Assembly (NCBI GenBank): GCA_023313575.1
Contig: JAJTTP010000019.1
Coordinates: 434,001-498,000 of the forward strand
Origin: Eutypella sp. D-1
Taxonomy: Eukaryota > Ascomycota > Sordariomycetes > Xylariales > Diatrypaceae
Direction of reading: 5' to 3'
Length of the DNA stretch: 64,000 bases
Below the pieces are notes generated by a model. That model worked only from the letters and a program-made list of their open reading frames with translations. It was not told where the DNA came from and did not search any database. A program made the translations under genes and the position numbers. Every line of letters begins with the position of its first letter. Position 1 is the first letter of the stretch. This document shows positions 10,842 through 20,832 of this stretch, piece after piece.

Positions 10842-13448
10842 ATGCACGGCTTGCATACCTTCGGGGCTTTGGCCCTGGCGGGGCTCGCAAGAGCTTCCTA
10901 CCCCGTTGGGGGATACCCTGTCAACCCTCCTCCCGAGGCGACAACCTCTGTTCCCGAGGAGCCGCCTTCGTATCCCACTCAACCGCCGCCGCCGGCGTAC
11001 GATACGACGAGCTACCCTCCTGAGGTTCCCAGCTACCCTCCCGAGGTCCCCAGCTCCGTGGTGACGACCTCGACTGAGCAGCCTCCTCCCGAGTACCCCA
11101 CGGTGCCTCTGCCGTCCACCTCGGAGTACGTCTCTGAGTCCACCACTCAGCCCGAGTACCCGACGGTGCCCCTGCCCTCGACTACTCTCTCGGTGTCCGT
11201 GTCTACCTCCGAGTCGACCACCGAGTCGACTACCCAGCCCGGGTACCCGACTGTGCCGCTGCCCTCGACTTCTGAGACGACTTCTACTGAGAAGCCCTCC
11301 ACTTCGCAGTCTGTTTCCGTCTCCACTTCGGAGTCGACCACGAAGCCTGGATATCCCACTTCTCCTTACCCTACCACTTCTACGGAGAAGCCCTCGACCT
11401 CGACCTCTGTGTCTGAGTCTACCACCGAGTCTACCACCAAGCCTGGGTACCCGACTTCCCCGTACCCGACTACTTCTGAGACGACCTCCACTGAGAAGCC
11501 TTCCACTTCTCAGTCCGTCTCCGTCTCTACCTCGGAGTCGACTACCAAGCCTGGATATCCCACTTCGCCGTACCCCACGACCTCGGAGACCACTTCCACT
11601 GAGAAGCCGTCGACCTCGACCTCGGTTTCCGTTTCGGTGTCCACCTCTACTTCGACCAAGCCCGGCTACCCTACTTCTCCCTACCCCACAACCTCGGAGA
11701 CTACCTCCACTGAGAAGCCTTCCACTTCTCAATCCGTTTCCGTCTCTACCTCGGAGTCCACCACTAAGCCTGGCTACCCTACTTCTCCTCTTCCCAGCAC
11801 CTCGGAGACGACTTCTACTGAGAAGCCCTCCACTTCGGAGTCCGTCTCTGTGTCTACGACGACTCCTGGCTACCCCACCTCCCCCTCTTCGGTGAAGCCC
11901 TCGACCACGGAGTCGACCACCAAGCCTGGGTACCCTACCTCCGAGGTCCCCCCTCCCCCTGAGGCTACTACTTCGGTTCCCCCTCCGGGCTACCCTGTTC
12001 ACCCCCCTCCCCCCAAGGGTACTACTGAGGTCCCTCCGCCTCCTGAGGCTACCACTTCGGTCCCGCCCCCTGAGTACCCTACGACTTCTTACGAGACCAC
12101 TGTGATCACTTCGTTTGAGACCTACTGCCCGTCTCCCACGACCATCACCTACGGCACGATCACCACCACTGTCACTGAGCCTACTACTGTCACCTTCACT
12201 GAGTGCACTCTGACTGTGACTACTCCGCGGTACCCGACCCAGCCTCCGGCCAAGCCTACTACTGAAGTTCCCCCTCCCCAGTACCCCACTACGGAGGTCC
12301 CGCCCCCTAAGGGCACGACCGAGGTCCCCCCTCCGCCTGAGGCTACCACTGAGGTCCCTCCTCCGGGTTACCCCGTCCACCCTCCTCCCCCCAAGGGCAC
12401 GACCGAAGTCCCTCCCCCTGAGTACCCTACTACCGAGGTCCCCCCTCCTAAGGGCACCACCGAGGTTCCTCCTCCCAAGGGCACTACTGAGGTCCCTCCC
12501 CCTCCTCAGTACCCTACCACTGAGGTCCCGCCTCCCAAGGGTACTACTGAGGTTCCCCCCCCGGGATACCCTGTCCACCCCCCTCCTCCTGAGGCTACTA
12601 CTGAGGTTCCCCCTCCCGAGTACCCTACCACTGAGGTTCCTCCTCCCAAGGGCACTACTGAGGTCCCTCCCCCGGGCTACCCCGTCCACCCTCCTCCCGA
12701 GGCCACCACCGAGGTGCCGCCGCCGGAGCAGCCGGGCTACCCCACTGGTGGCCAGCCCCCCAAGCCCAGCACTCCCGTGTTCTACAACACCACTGAGGTC
12801 CCCCCGTACCCTACTACTGTGTACACCACGAGCACCTACTCGCACACCCGGACCTACACCATCAGCAAGTGCCCGCCTGAGGTTCCCAACTGCCCGGTTG
12901 GCTCCGTCACCACCGAGTACACCGTCAGCACCACGGTGTGCCCCGTCACTACTCCTACTCCCGAGTACCCGACTCAGCCTCCTGTCAAGCCTACCACTGA
13001 GGTGCCTCCTCCTGCTTACCCTACTACCGAGGTTCCCCCTCCTAAGGGTACTACTGAGGTCCCTCCCCCTCCTCAGTACCCTACCACCGAGGTTCCTCCT
13101 CCCCCCGAGGCTACCACTTCGGCCCCTCCCCCTGGCTACCCTGTGCAGCCTCCTCCTCCCCAGGGTACCACTGAGGTCCCCCCTCCCCCCGAGGCTACCA
13201 CTTCGGCTCCCCCTCCTGGCTACCCTGTCCAGCCTCCCCCCCAGGGTACCACTGAGGTTCCTCCCCCTGAGTACCAGACCACCCAGCCGCCTTCCTACCC
13301 CACCTCCGGCCTCGTCACCGTGTCGAAGCCTGCTATCGAGCAGCCCACCAGCTCTTACCCTCCCATCGCCACCGCTGCCGCTGGCCGCGTTGAGAAGGGT
13401 ATGGGCTTCGCCGCTGTTGCCGCTGTCGCTGCCGTCGCTCTCTTCTAA
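10842..13448 (+). CDS. GPI-anchored Ser/Thr/Pro-rich cell wall protein
   Basis: A single exon of 868 residues. Residues 1-18 form a signal peptide (a hydrophobic core followed by GLARA, then SYP). The C terminus ends in a hydrophobic tail (FAAVAAVAAVALF) after small residues (ATAAAG), as expected for GPI-anchor attachment. Between them lie two repeat types. Residues about 120-345 hold units of about 36 residues built on STEKPSTS, SVSVSTSESTTKPG and YPTSPYPTTS. From about 350 on come proline units such as PPPKGTTEVPPP and PPPEYPTTEVPPP. Two short blocks carry the only cysteines of the mature chain (near 425-450 and 670-705; the second contains KCPPEVPNCPVG). The protein is probably heavily O-mannosylated and extended, linked to the wall or membrane. 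Its exact function (adhesion, surface properties) cannot be told. Repeat number is likely to vary between strains. Confidence 0.9.
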   Translation: MHGLHTFGALALAGLARASYPVGGYPVNPPPEATTSVPEEPPSYPTQPPPPAYDTTSYPPEVPSYPPEVPSSVVTTSTEQPPPEYPTVPLPSTSEYVSESTTQPEYPTVPLPSTTLSVSVSTSESTTESTTQPGYPTVPLPSTSETTSTEKPSTSQSVSVSTSESTTKPGYPTSPYPTTSTEKPSTSTSVSESTTESTTKPGYPTSPYPTTSETTSTEKPSTSQSVSVSTSESTTKPGYPTSPYPTTSETTSTEKPSTSTSVSVSVSTSTSTKPGYPTSPYPTTSETTSTEKPSTSQSVSVSTSESTTKPGYPTSPLPSTSETTSTEKPSTSESVSVSTTTPGYPTSPSSVKPSTTESTTKPGYPTSEVPPPPEATTSVPPPGYPVHPPPPKGTTEVPPPPEATTSVPPPEYPTTSYETTVITSFETYCPSPTTITYGTITTTVTEPTTVTFTECTLTVTTPRYPTQPPAKPTTEVPPPQYPTTEVPPPKGTTEVPPPPEATTEVPPPGYPVHPPPPKGTTEVPPPEYPTTEVPPPKGTTEVPPPKGTTEVPPPPQYPTTEVPPPKGTTEVPPPGYPVHPPPPEATTEVPPPEYPTTEVPPPKGTTEVPPPGYPVHPPPEATTEVPPPEQPGYPTGGQPPKPSTPVFYNTTEVPPYPTTVYTTSTYSHTRTYTISKCPPEVPNCPVGSVTTEYTVSTTVCPVTTPTPEYPTQPPVKPTTEVPPPAYPTTEVPPPKGTTEVPPPPQYPTTEVPPPPEATTSAPPPGYPVQPPPPQGTTEVPPPPEATTSAPPPGYPVQPPPQGTTEVPPPEYQTTQPPSYPTSGLVTVSKPAIEQPTSSYPPIATAAAGRVEKGMGFAAVAAVAAVALF

Positions 13449-15509
13449 GCGTGACAAATTTATACAGCGACATGCCCCTAGCATGCGAAGAGCAGTGTGG
13501 AGAGGTTCGGAGTAGTAGACGGTGTGAGTTGATTTTTATTTGAGGTGGACGTTGGTGCGTTCGGATCGGACTGGAGATAGTCAATAGATTGGATTTCTGG
13601 AAACGGTTCTTTTTGGATTCTTTGGATCGGGAAATGACTCTTGTTTATGACCAACCCCTTATTATCTTGCCCCTAGTATCCCCCTGACACCAAATTTCAT
13701 ATAGTATATACAATTACTCTTCACGATAGAATTTCACAATTCTATGGACCCCTTTTTACCTCCCACCTCAGAACTTCATCTCATACCGTCGATACTACTA
13801 CCTCAAGGGCCTGCTCTGGCTGAAGCTGTATCTTTCCTATGTACATGGTTGGTAATAGTTGAGTGGAAAAGGTCCTGTAGCTAGCTGGGTTAGGACATAA
13901 TTGAAGTTGGTTTTATAACTATTCACATCCATTTGCTTTCCGTGATACAGCCTGTAGTTTTCTGGCGTAATCACCGTCATGGTGTAGTCGTCAATCCTCT
14001 CCTCCCTCTAGATACCTTTTGTTATGTAGTACCTGATTAAGCTGTAATCCTCATAACTTCCTATGCGTTAATATCGGCTTTGTTATACTGCGAGACATAC
14101 CCGCTGATAGACTTCAGTAATTCTATAATATCTCGCTTCACATCCAAATCTTGCGCACATAGTGTAGTATCGATAGGCTTGCGCGCGCGTATACCATTGT
14201 TCTATAAGGGGCGACAACGTGCCATGCTTCGTTTGTAGGTAGCGAAGGTATTGGTCCACTTAGCGCCCGCCGGTTCACCTTTAGAGGGGCCGCGTCATCC
14301 TATCAACTGAGCTATTTATTCTAAGCACATACCTGTATGTATGGATATTCAGGTGTCTGCCTGATATTTGGTCTCGACATCCTAGAAATACTACGTATGT
14401 AAACCCGACCTAAGCATTGGTCATATTTGGTATGTACTTCGGAGACACAGGCCTTTGCCTTATACTTGCGCTGCCTAGAGCCTATTCCCGACATACGCGC
14501 CCTCTACCCCTAATTGGAGACGGCCCTAGAAATAATGCCTACCTGTATTCTTGCTGTTAAAGTTACTGTACATAGGGAAATCCTAGTCGCCGAGGCTCGC
14601 TCGGCCTGGCACGGTTCTTTCGCTGACGAGGCCTTTGAACAAGCCAACAAGCGTACCCAAACTGGCTACTAGAAAATATTTGCTAACAATTCGTGTACGA
14701 TTCTGGGATGTAAACCCTGCCTCTAGATTCTAGCATACTTTTTTCCGCTGATATTCACCCCGTACTTTGTGTTTCCTGGCTTCGTGGTAATACGTACTGG
14801 GTACCTTCTTGAATTCTTAACTAAACGCGTCGTGCCTGTGCTTGGCGTAAACGGACGCCACAACTACATACGCGATTAGTGCCGGTCAGGCTTAGCACGG
14901 ACCTGAAACGCGCGGGTCTTTACTTATAAGTGGCATCGGGCTGGGTCCTGGCAACAACAAGACCTGCTATGATAGGAAAACGAGACATTCTTCAACCCCC
15001 GTGCCCCGACGTCGCTTCCGATGACAAACAAGTACACCGAACTGGTCTGGTCCGGCTTTCCTTCTCAGCGTGGTAATAAGTCGGCCGGATCTGCACCGCC
15101 GCGATCTATGCCACCCCTTTTGACTAGGCAGTTGTGTTGTGTTCCCCGTCTGCATTATGAAGGCACAGGAGTGAGCGGGGCGGAGGGCAGGGATGCCATC
15201 TACGAGATGACTCTTGCAGAAGCGATTCCAGCACACCGCCGTGAGATCCTACATGGATGCGGATATCCGCTATCTTTGGGTAGCCATTAGTCACTGACCT
15301 TTTGAACGGCAATGATCACAGAATATGCGAAACACGACCAGAGCATACCGTCTCCATCTCCCGGCGACTCGAATTGGGGCCGGTTTCACGAATGCATCAA
15401 TATCGCATAAAGAACTCTTCCAACAACGTACTACTATGCTTCTGACACTAAACACAGCCCACAGCCCGCAATGTATCCGCTAGATATCCACCTGTTTGCT
15501 GCCCAATTG
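13449..15509. other. No protein gene seen; contains a possible tRNA relic
   Basis: The first 300 bp are the 3' flank of the wall protein gene. The rest has random-like short frames. A tRNA-like segment near 14250-14330 is listed separately. Overlapping 89-codon frames on both strands at 14967-15290 match no known family. Confidence 0.5.
14260..14325 (-). other. Possible degenerate tRNA (Arg-like)
   Basis: On the minus strand, ATAGCTCAGTTGATAGGAT (14297-14315) closely matches a tRNA D-arm and A box. It is followed at normal spacing by CCTCTAAAGG (14278-14287), which resembles a TCT-anticodon loop. Complementary CTTAG and CTAAG flank the unit about 67 nt apart. A proper B box (GGTTCGANNCC) is missing and the acceptor spacing is off, so a working gene is unlikely. 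It may be a tRNA relic or chance. Confidence 0.25.
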
Positions 15510-16450
15510 ATCATACCGTGTTCCCGTATGGCAGAGCTCCTCGTCCTCGCTCTACTTGCTTGGGCTCTTCACCTTGTGGTCAGGGACGATGTGCTGCTCG
15601 CCAATCTTTTCCTTGACGGCATCGCTCGTCGCGGCGAAGAAGATGGCCCTGTAGCCCTGATCGATGGGGTCCTTCAGGAACGGCCTCGCGACTCTCTTGG
15701 CCAATTTGCTCTTGGTGCCGTACGAGTTGACCATCTACCAGTTCTAGTCGGTCCTCACGCCGCCAGGGCGCTTCGCCGGGCGGCAGTCCGAGCTCCTCGT
15801 GCTGCTTTCGTCGTTCGAGTGCCTTGGCTAGCAAGATTATCGCGAGCTACGTACGCGCATAGATGGCGTTGGCCCCAAGATCCTGATTGATCTCGGCTAG
15901 ATTCCGGAACTCGACCTCGGAGGTGCCGACGCGGTGCCGCTCCGACGACTGCAGGCAAAGCCGGCTGTTGGGCGCGGCCTGGAGCTTCGGCGGCAGGAGC
16001 ATGGCGAGGTGGTGCTGCGCGATGACGTTACGTGTGGTTATCAATGCCATCCTTGGTCTCGCTATAAGGCCTAACGACCAAGCCGGCGTTGAGAACCAGC
16101 GCGTCGAGGCGCGATAACAGCCGCTTCCCAACCTTTTCCGTCTGTTGCAAGTCCTCGAAATTGCACTGCACACACTCGACGCGTCCAACGTCCCTGTACT
16201 TCTTCAGTCCCTCCTCGGTCCCTTCCAGGTGCTCCTCTCTTTTGCTTATGAGGTAGAGCGCTGCGCAGTTGTGCTGTACCTAGGTAATATGTGAGTTGAT
16301 ATACCGTATCCAATGCCTGTGCTGCCTCCAGTCACGATACAGATTTCGTGCGAGAGGTTCGGATTGTTCGTTTTTAGGTCGAACTTGTTGCTTAATCCCG
16401 ATATTACGACGGTCGATATCATGTCGAATTATCGTGAGTAAGGATTTTTT
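15510..16450 (-). pseudogene. Decayed short-chain dehydrogenase/reductase
   Basis: Minus-strand blocks of a classical SDR (retinol dehydrogenase or WW-domain oxidoreductase-like) appear in order: NNPNLSHEICIVTGGSTGIG (cofactor motif TGxxxGIG), CAALYLISKREEHLEGTEEG, RLDALVLNAGL (NAG motif), IAQHHLAMLLPPKLQAAPNS, VEFRNLAEINQDLGANAIYA, LLAKALERRKQHEELGL and YRAIFFAATSDAVKEKIGEQ, ending at a stop at 15552. The blocks lie in different frames, so at least three frameshifts are present. The catalytic YxxxK motif reads YART then TAG (15847-15849), so the codon for the essential Lys has become a stop. The segment between GEAPW and YGTKSKL is also disrupted. An intact relative would have about 330 residues. 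The family is firm and the gene is non-functional. Confidence 0.85.
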
Positions 16451-17586
16451 TCTCGCCCGCCCTTGGACCAATACTGGTGATGCCTAAGAGCGGGTAGGAT
16501 TGCTGTAATGAGCGGTGCTGTTCAATATAGACCTTTCGCAGATGGATGACGTTGAACGATTCATAGAAGCCCTCTTCCGTGTACGAAAGCCTGGCATAGT
16601 TTGTATGGCCGATGGCCGCTTTTGACGGGAGGCAGCGGGCAGCCCTCATTATCATGTTGCAGTTCTCCCATCGATCTTCGAGAACGGATAAGTCATGGCT
16701 ATGCCATTCTTCGATGACTGTGAACAACAATGACCCACATGAACAGGTCCCAGGCGGGTCACAAATCAAGCATGCATGTTCAATGTTACCCTTCTCTTTT
16801 AGGGGTCAGGAGAGACATGAGAGATATGTGCCATTACTAAGTATAGAAAACCTCATTAAATTGATTTAATTGTGGCGTATATAGGATATTCGTTCGATAT
16901 ATATTGACGTATGTGGGTGGGCATGCTGTAATTCATTTTAATTGGCTGATGATACTCCTACATAAATGAAGGCAGCTTGACTCCTAACAGCTAATAGCCA
17001 CGTTTTTTCGAATGCAGGTTTCGACCGTTAGGGCGGGAACTAGTCTTGGTTGAAGGATAATGTTCTGTTCCGCTGCCAATCACGACCTTGTGTTCTATTG
17101 GTTTTGACAGACCTTCCAATGTCTCAGTTACCGGCATGAAAAGTAAAAGGGCGCTGCCAAGCAATCGGACGTAGTACGTCAACTCAAGCATTATAACACT
17201 TTTTATTTCAAAGTGCCCATAGTTCCGTCGTAAGGATGAACTTTACAACTCGTTGAAGTAATAGTCTTAGTTGAGGAGGATAGCATGTAATGCTGTCGAA
17301 GACAACAAGGGTGCATGCTTAGGTGCGGGGGCGATTGGGGATTTGGGGAAACCCTGGCTCGATCTCTCCGTGATCACAGCGAGACCTGATTAGGCAATTG
17401 CGGAGCGGATTCCGAAGGACAACAAACACTTTGAAACCGCCATGGGATGAGGCAAAATCTCATAAATTCCTCATTTTCCCCGCGAGGGGTCGCCTCGGAA
17501 TGAAATTCTCATGAGTCTCCCTTCTATCGGAGCAGTCTTCACAAACCAAACCTACCTTTGCTCGATCATAAATACCACCCGTGACC
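16451..17586. other. No gene seen; promoter side of the next gene
   Basis: A 116-codon minus-strand frame at 16419-16769 matches nothing I know and overlaps the start of the SDR remnant. The last few hundred bases precede the KEEL-tailed protein gene and probably hold its promoter. No clear element is seen. Confidence 0.45.
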
Positions 17587-18457
17587 ATGAAGTCCGAGGT
17601 TCTCTTCCTGCTCGCGACGCTCTTGTCGACGGCCACATGCTTCGAGAAGGGCCCCCAAAGACTGGTAGGCAAGGCGTCGAAGATGAGTGAAGAGGAATTC
17701 CCGTGGAGCGATCCATTCAAATCCAACGAGATCGAGAGCTTCGCCCCTGCTTGCGAGGCGAAGAAGACATTCAAGGCGTCCGAGTTCCTCCTCGACGACC
17801 TCTCGCTGCCACCGCCGAAAGGCCTGAAGCCGTACAGCAGCGTCCTTAAAAAGGCCCTCAAGGGCAGAGCCTACCCTGGCAGCTGGGATGGCATCGACCC
17901 TCACGGTTATGATCGCAACCTCATCCAGATGGAGTACTCAGACGTGCCGCTAAAGGTACGGGAGTGGATCGAGCAGCAAGAGCTCGAGGAGACCAGCGAG
18001 AATGGCTTGTTCTCGGTCTTCGAAAGGAAGGACAAGAATGAGAAGGCAGAGGACACGGCAAAACCTCCGGAATCCCGCAAGTCAGGCGAAGCTGCTCCAG
18101 GAGACGAAGACAAGGTTGTTTTGTTTGCCCCAGGAGCCATTTATCGCGCCCTTCCGCTGTGGGTGGCAGAAGGTAGCGATTGCGAAGGTAAGCATTGCAC
18201 ACCATCCCGGCTATTGGGAAGTAGACGCAGTACTGACTTCATTTGCAGATACGCTCTTCGATACCTCGAAGTACACGTCGACCCCATCGGATGGCGCTGT
18301 CATCGCTTGGACTACGGAACACACTAAGGCGGTCCGACGAAAGGGAAGGGAGATGGAGTTTACCGTCACAGCGCAAGTACTTAAGAAAGCCGAGGAGGCT
18401 GCAAAAGAGACGCCCACGGAACAGACACCGACAGAATCTACCAAGGAGGAGTTGTAA
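17587..18457 (+). CDS. Secreted or ER-lumenal protein of unknown function, C-terminal KEEL
   Basis: Two exons, 17587-18187 and 18249-18457, joined over a 61-nt GTAAGC...CAG intron with a TACTGAC branch site; product 269 residues. The first in-frame ATG gives a clear signal peptide (MKSEVLFLLATLLSTATC). The mature part is charged and has no membrane segment. It includes a conserved-looking block with FPWSDPFKSNEIESF, GRAYPGSWDGIDPHGYDRN and DVPLKVREWIEQQ, then an acidic/basic linker (residues about 140-175), and an E/T-rich tail ending TKEEL. The last four residues, KEEL, resemble the KDEL/HDEL retrieval signal, so the protein may stay in the ER instead of being exported. I do not recognise a catalytic family; proteins of this style are annotated as hypothetical in many ascomycetes. 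Its 3' end faces the M6 peptidase gene, 341 nt away. Confidence 0.8.
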
Positions 18458-18798
18458 TCTCTTGAACTTGTATAGTATTCGGTACACGGTGGAGTGGCAC
18501 GTTAAAAAAAGAAGAAGAAAAATGTATTTCTGATATTAGTCCCTTCGTCGGAAGCTCTAAAGACTATTTCTGACCACGATTAAGTACGTGGAGTATTAAG
18601 TCGCGACGCGACAGCGCCTGGGCCATTAAAACGCGACTACCCACTTGCCTACCAGAACAATGAACATTTAGTAATGAGCTAGGGCAGCGCACAGATCAAG
18701 CGACACCAATTGTAATTGGTATGAATCAGCACCTGTAAGGCACTCGTGATTATCCTATTACTTCGTGGACCTATAGACCGCAATCGCTACATGGATGT
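18458..18798. other. Convergent intergenic spacer
   Basis: A 341-nt gap between two convergent stop codons, presumably holding both 3' ends. I see no further gene. Confidence 0.5.
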
Positions 18799-20832
18799 TT
18801 ACTTCGAGACCTTGCACTCTTTCGTAACACTTATCGAGGAGTCGGACTCCGAAGTAACCGTCAACTTCACGACAGCAGTCGACGCGCCGATGTCGGTCGC
18901 AGCGACCGCGACCTTCGCGGTGGTCTTCTCGCCAAATTTCACGGCCGCCAGTTCGTTCGGCAGCTCAACGCGCCAGCCCTCGCCTTCCACCTCCGCATTT
19001 AGTCGGTACAGGTCCGCCCGGTACGACGCCAAGTCCTGTGCGTGCTCGCCCCCGCTGTCGACGTACTCGCCGGTGTTCGCTAGATCGAAGACGCATGTCA
19101 CGCCGACCGTAGTCGCCCTCTTGATCGCGGATCGCCCCTCTGCGACGTAGCCCTCGCCCACCTCTAGACCGTAGGTGCTGGCACCGCTACCGTCGAGAGA
19201 TCGCGCGCCGACGGTGTAGTGCAGTACGCCCGTGGAGTCGCGGTCGACGTCGACAACGTATAGGTGCAGTCTATTCGCCTCGTCGATATACTCGGACTTG
19301 CTCCCCGACCGTGTTCCGGCATGGAAAAGCGCGTCGGCAAGCTGGCGGTAGTCGCCGATGGTTAGCATCGAGGGCGTGCCGTCGGGGCGGTAGTAGTCCA
19401 CGACGTCAATATCCTGCGGGTTCGCGTCGATGGTCCATTGGAAGGGCTGGCGGTCCTGGTCTTTGGTCTTCGAGATGTGGACCCCGGAATCCGGCGTGAA
19501 AGAATCTGCACCCATACGGTCGACCACCTCGATGTTGTAGTTCTGGTATCCGCCGCCGTCGCAGAATGGGTCCGCGTTCACATCGCACTCCTCCGAGAGG
19601 TCCTCCCCCATCCTGATATGCACGCCCATCAATCCTTCCTCGCCGGGGTCCACGCTTCGCGCCGTGATCTTCGCGACCACCGGCCCGGTCTCCGCGAGCT
19701 CGTCGCGCGTGACCATCACGATGCTCGAGTTGTCCACAAGCCCGATCCGCATTTTGTCCTGCATCGTGTGGAGGCAGCCGAGGGAGCCGCCCTGCAGGGC
19801 CGGGATCTGCCAGCGCGTGTGCGGTCCCCCCGGTCCGTTGAAACTGCCCCGCGATAACATACTCCAAGGTCCCGTGTATGCCCGACGAGCGGGCTCACCG
19901 TAGGGGTTATTGTAGTTGTCGCCGATACCTAGGAGGTGGGACAGTTCGTGCGCATAGGTGCCCAGTCCGGAGCTCTCCGCCTGGGTGGAAGAACCAGTGG
20001 CGGCATTGGGCCAGATGGTCGCGGCCGATGCCCACGAGGTCCACTCGACGTACCGGGTCGCTGCGTAATTGGGCAGCACGTCGTCCGGCGGGCCGAACTC
20101 GTCCGGCACATCCTCCTTCGTCTGAAACTTCATCTCGCCGAACTCCTGCCATGTCGAGGATTCGTCCTGCCCCGCCGAAAGAATAAACGCAAGCTCATAG
20201 GAGTCCGCCTCCTCGTCACCTACATCGGCGCGCCAAAGCGCAAACGCATGACTACGGAGATCTGATCGGCACTCGTCCCCGCTGGGACAAGCGTCTGGAT
20301 TGAAACCCCTCGGGTCGACGCCATACTGGTACGATTTGTCAGGAAGCTCATAGGCTCCGTAGACGGTCAAATCGACGCCGTAGCGGCCAGCGGAGTCTTC
20401 CATCCAGTACTCGTGGAGAGTGTGCCCCTGGTTGAGCTCGGTAGGCTTATTCAGGAGATCGCGATAGAATGCAGGTACCTCAGACCGGTCCAGCCCAGAC
20501 ACGATCTCCTGCGGATTAGCGAAGACTGTGGACCCGGCAGTCTGGGTGATGACGAAAGGCATGTCGGGGTAATCGACGACGACGAGCGCAATGTTGAAAT
20601 TGCGGATTGATCCTTTCCGCGAAGGGTCGGACCAGGTTGTACCAGGAGGCGCCTTGTAATCGGCCCAGGTCATGTTGTCGGGGTTGACCCAGTTCTGGGG
20701 ATCGATCACCTCAAACGGATCACTTGACGTGACATATGGGGCCGCGTCCGCAATGTTTGCAATCCACGAACCCGCCACGACGGCCATTATGGCCGCATGG
20801 CGGCCCCTGCCCGCGACGTCCTGGAGCCACAT
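18799..20832 (-). CDS. Secreted M6-type zinc metallopeptidase
   Basis: A single exon of 677 residues. The N terminus holds a hydrophobic stretch (IMAVVAGSWIANIADA) that can act as a signal peptide with cleavage before APYVTSS; a second in-frame Met at residue 16 could be the real start. The zinc site HELSHLLGIGD (residues 295-305) fits HExxHxxGxxD, the metzincin-like pattern of the M6 (immune inhibitor A-type) family. It is followed by a WSMLSRG segment with the conserved Met expected for the Met-turn. Upstream the fold contains the family block with FYRDLLNKP and LHEYWMEDSAGRYGVDL. The C-terminal 350 residues are beta-rich accessory domains. It likely degrades extracellular protein. Lack of introns, high GC and the mostly bacterial distribution of M6 peptidases leave room for ancient transfer. 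The assignment is good; the substrate is unknown. Confidence 0.85.
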   Translation of the reverse strand: MWLQDVAGRGRHAAIMAVVAGSWIANIADAAPYVTSSDPFEVIDPQNWVNPDNMTWADYKAPPGTTWSDPSRKGSIRNFNIALVVVDYPDMPFVITQTAGSTVFANPQEIVSGLDRSEVPAFYRDLLNKPTELNQGHTLHEYWMEDSAGRYGVDLTVYGAYELPDKSYQYGVDPRGFNPDACPSGDECRSDLRSHAFALWRADVGDEEADSYELAFILSAGQDESSTWQEFGEMKFQTKEDVPDEFGPPDDVLPNYAATRYVEWTSWASAATIWPNAATGSSTQAESSGLGTYAHELSHLLGIGDNYNNPYGEPARRAYTGPWSMLSRGSFNGPGGPHTRWQIPALQGGSLGCLHTMQDKMRIGLVDNSSIVMVTRDELAETGPVVAKITARSVDPGEEGLMGVHIRMGEDLSEECDVNADPFCDGGGYQNYNIEVVDRMGADSFTPDSGVHISKTKDQDRQPFQWTIDANPQDIDVVDYYRPDGTPSMLTIGDYRQLADALFHAGTRSGSKSEYIDEANRLHLYVVDVDRDSTGVLHYTVGARSLDGSGASTYGLEVGEGYVAEGRSAIKRATTVGVTCVFDLANTGEYVDSGGEHAQDLASYRADLYRLNAEVEGEGWRVELPNELAAVKFGEKTTAKVAVAATDIGASTAVVKLTVTSESDSSISVTKECKVSK

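Noticed and set aside
10830..13484. An 884-codon open frame antisense to the wall protein gene
   Set aside because: Its composition (Arg/Gly/Ser repeats) simply mirrors the Pro/Thr/Ser codon bias of the sense gene, which avoids codons that give antisense stops. The sense frame has a signal peptide and GPI tail.
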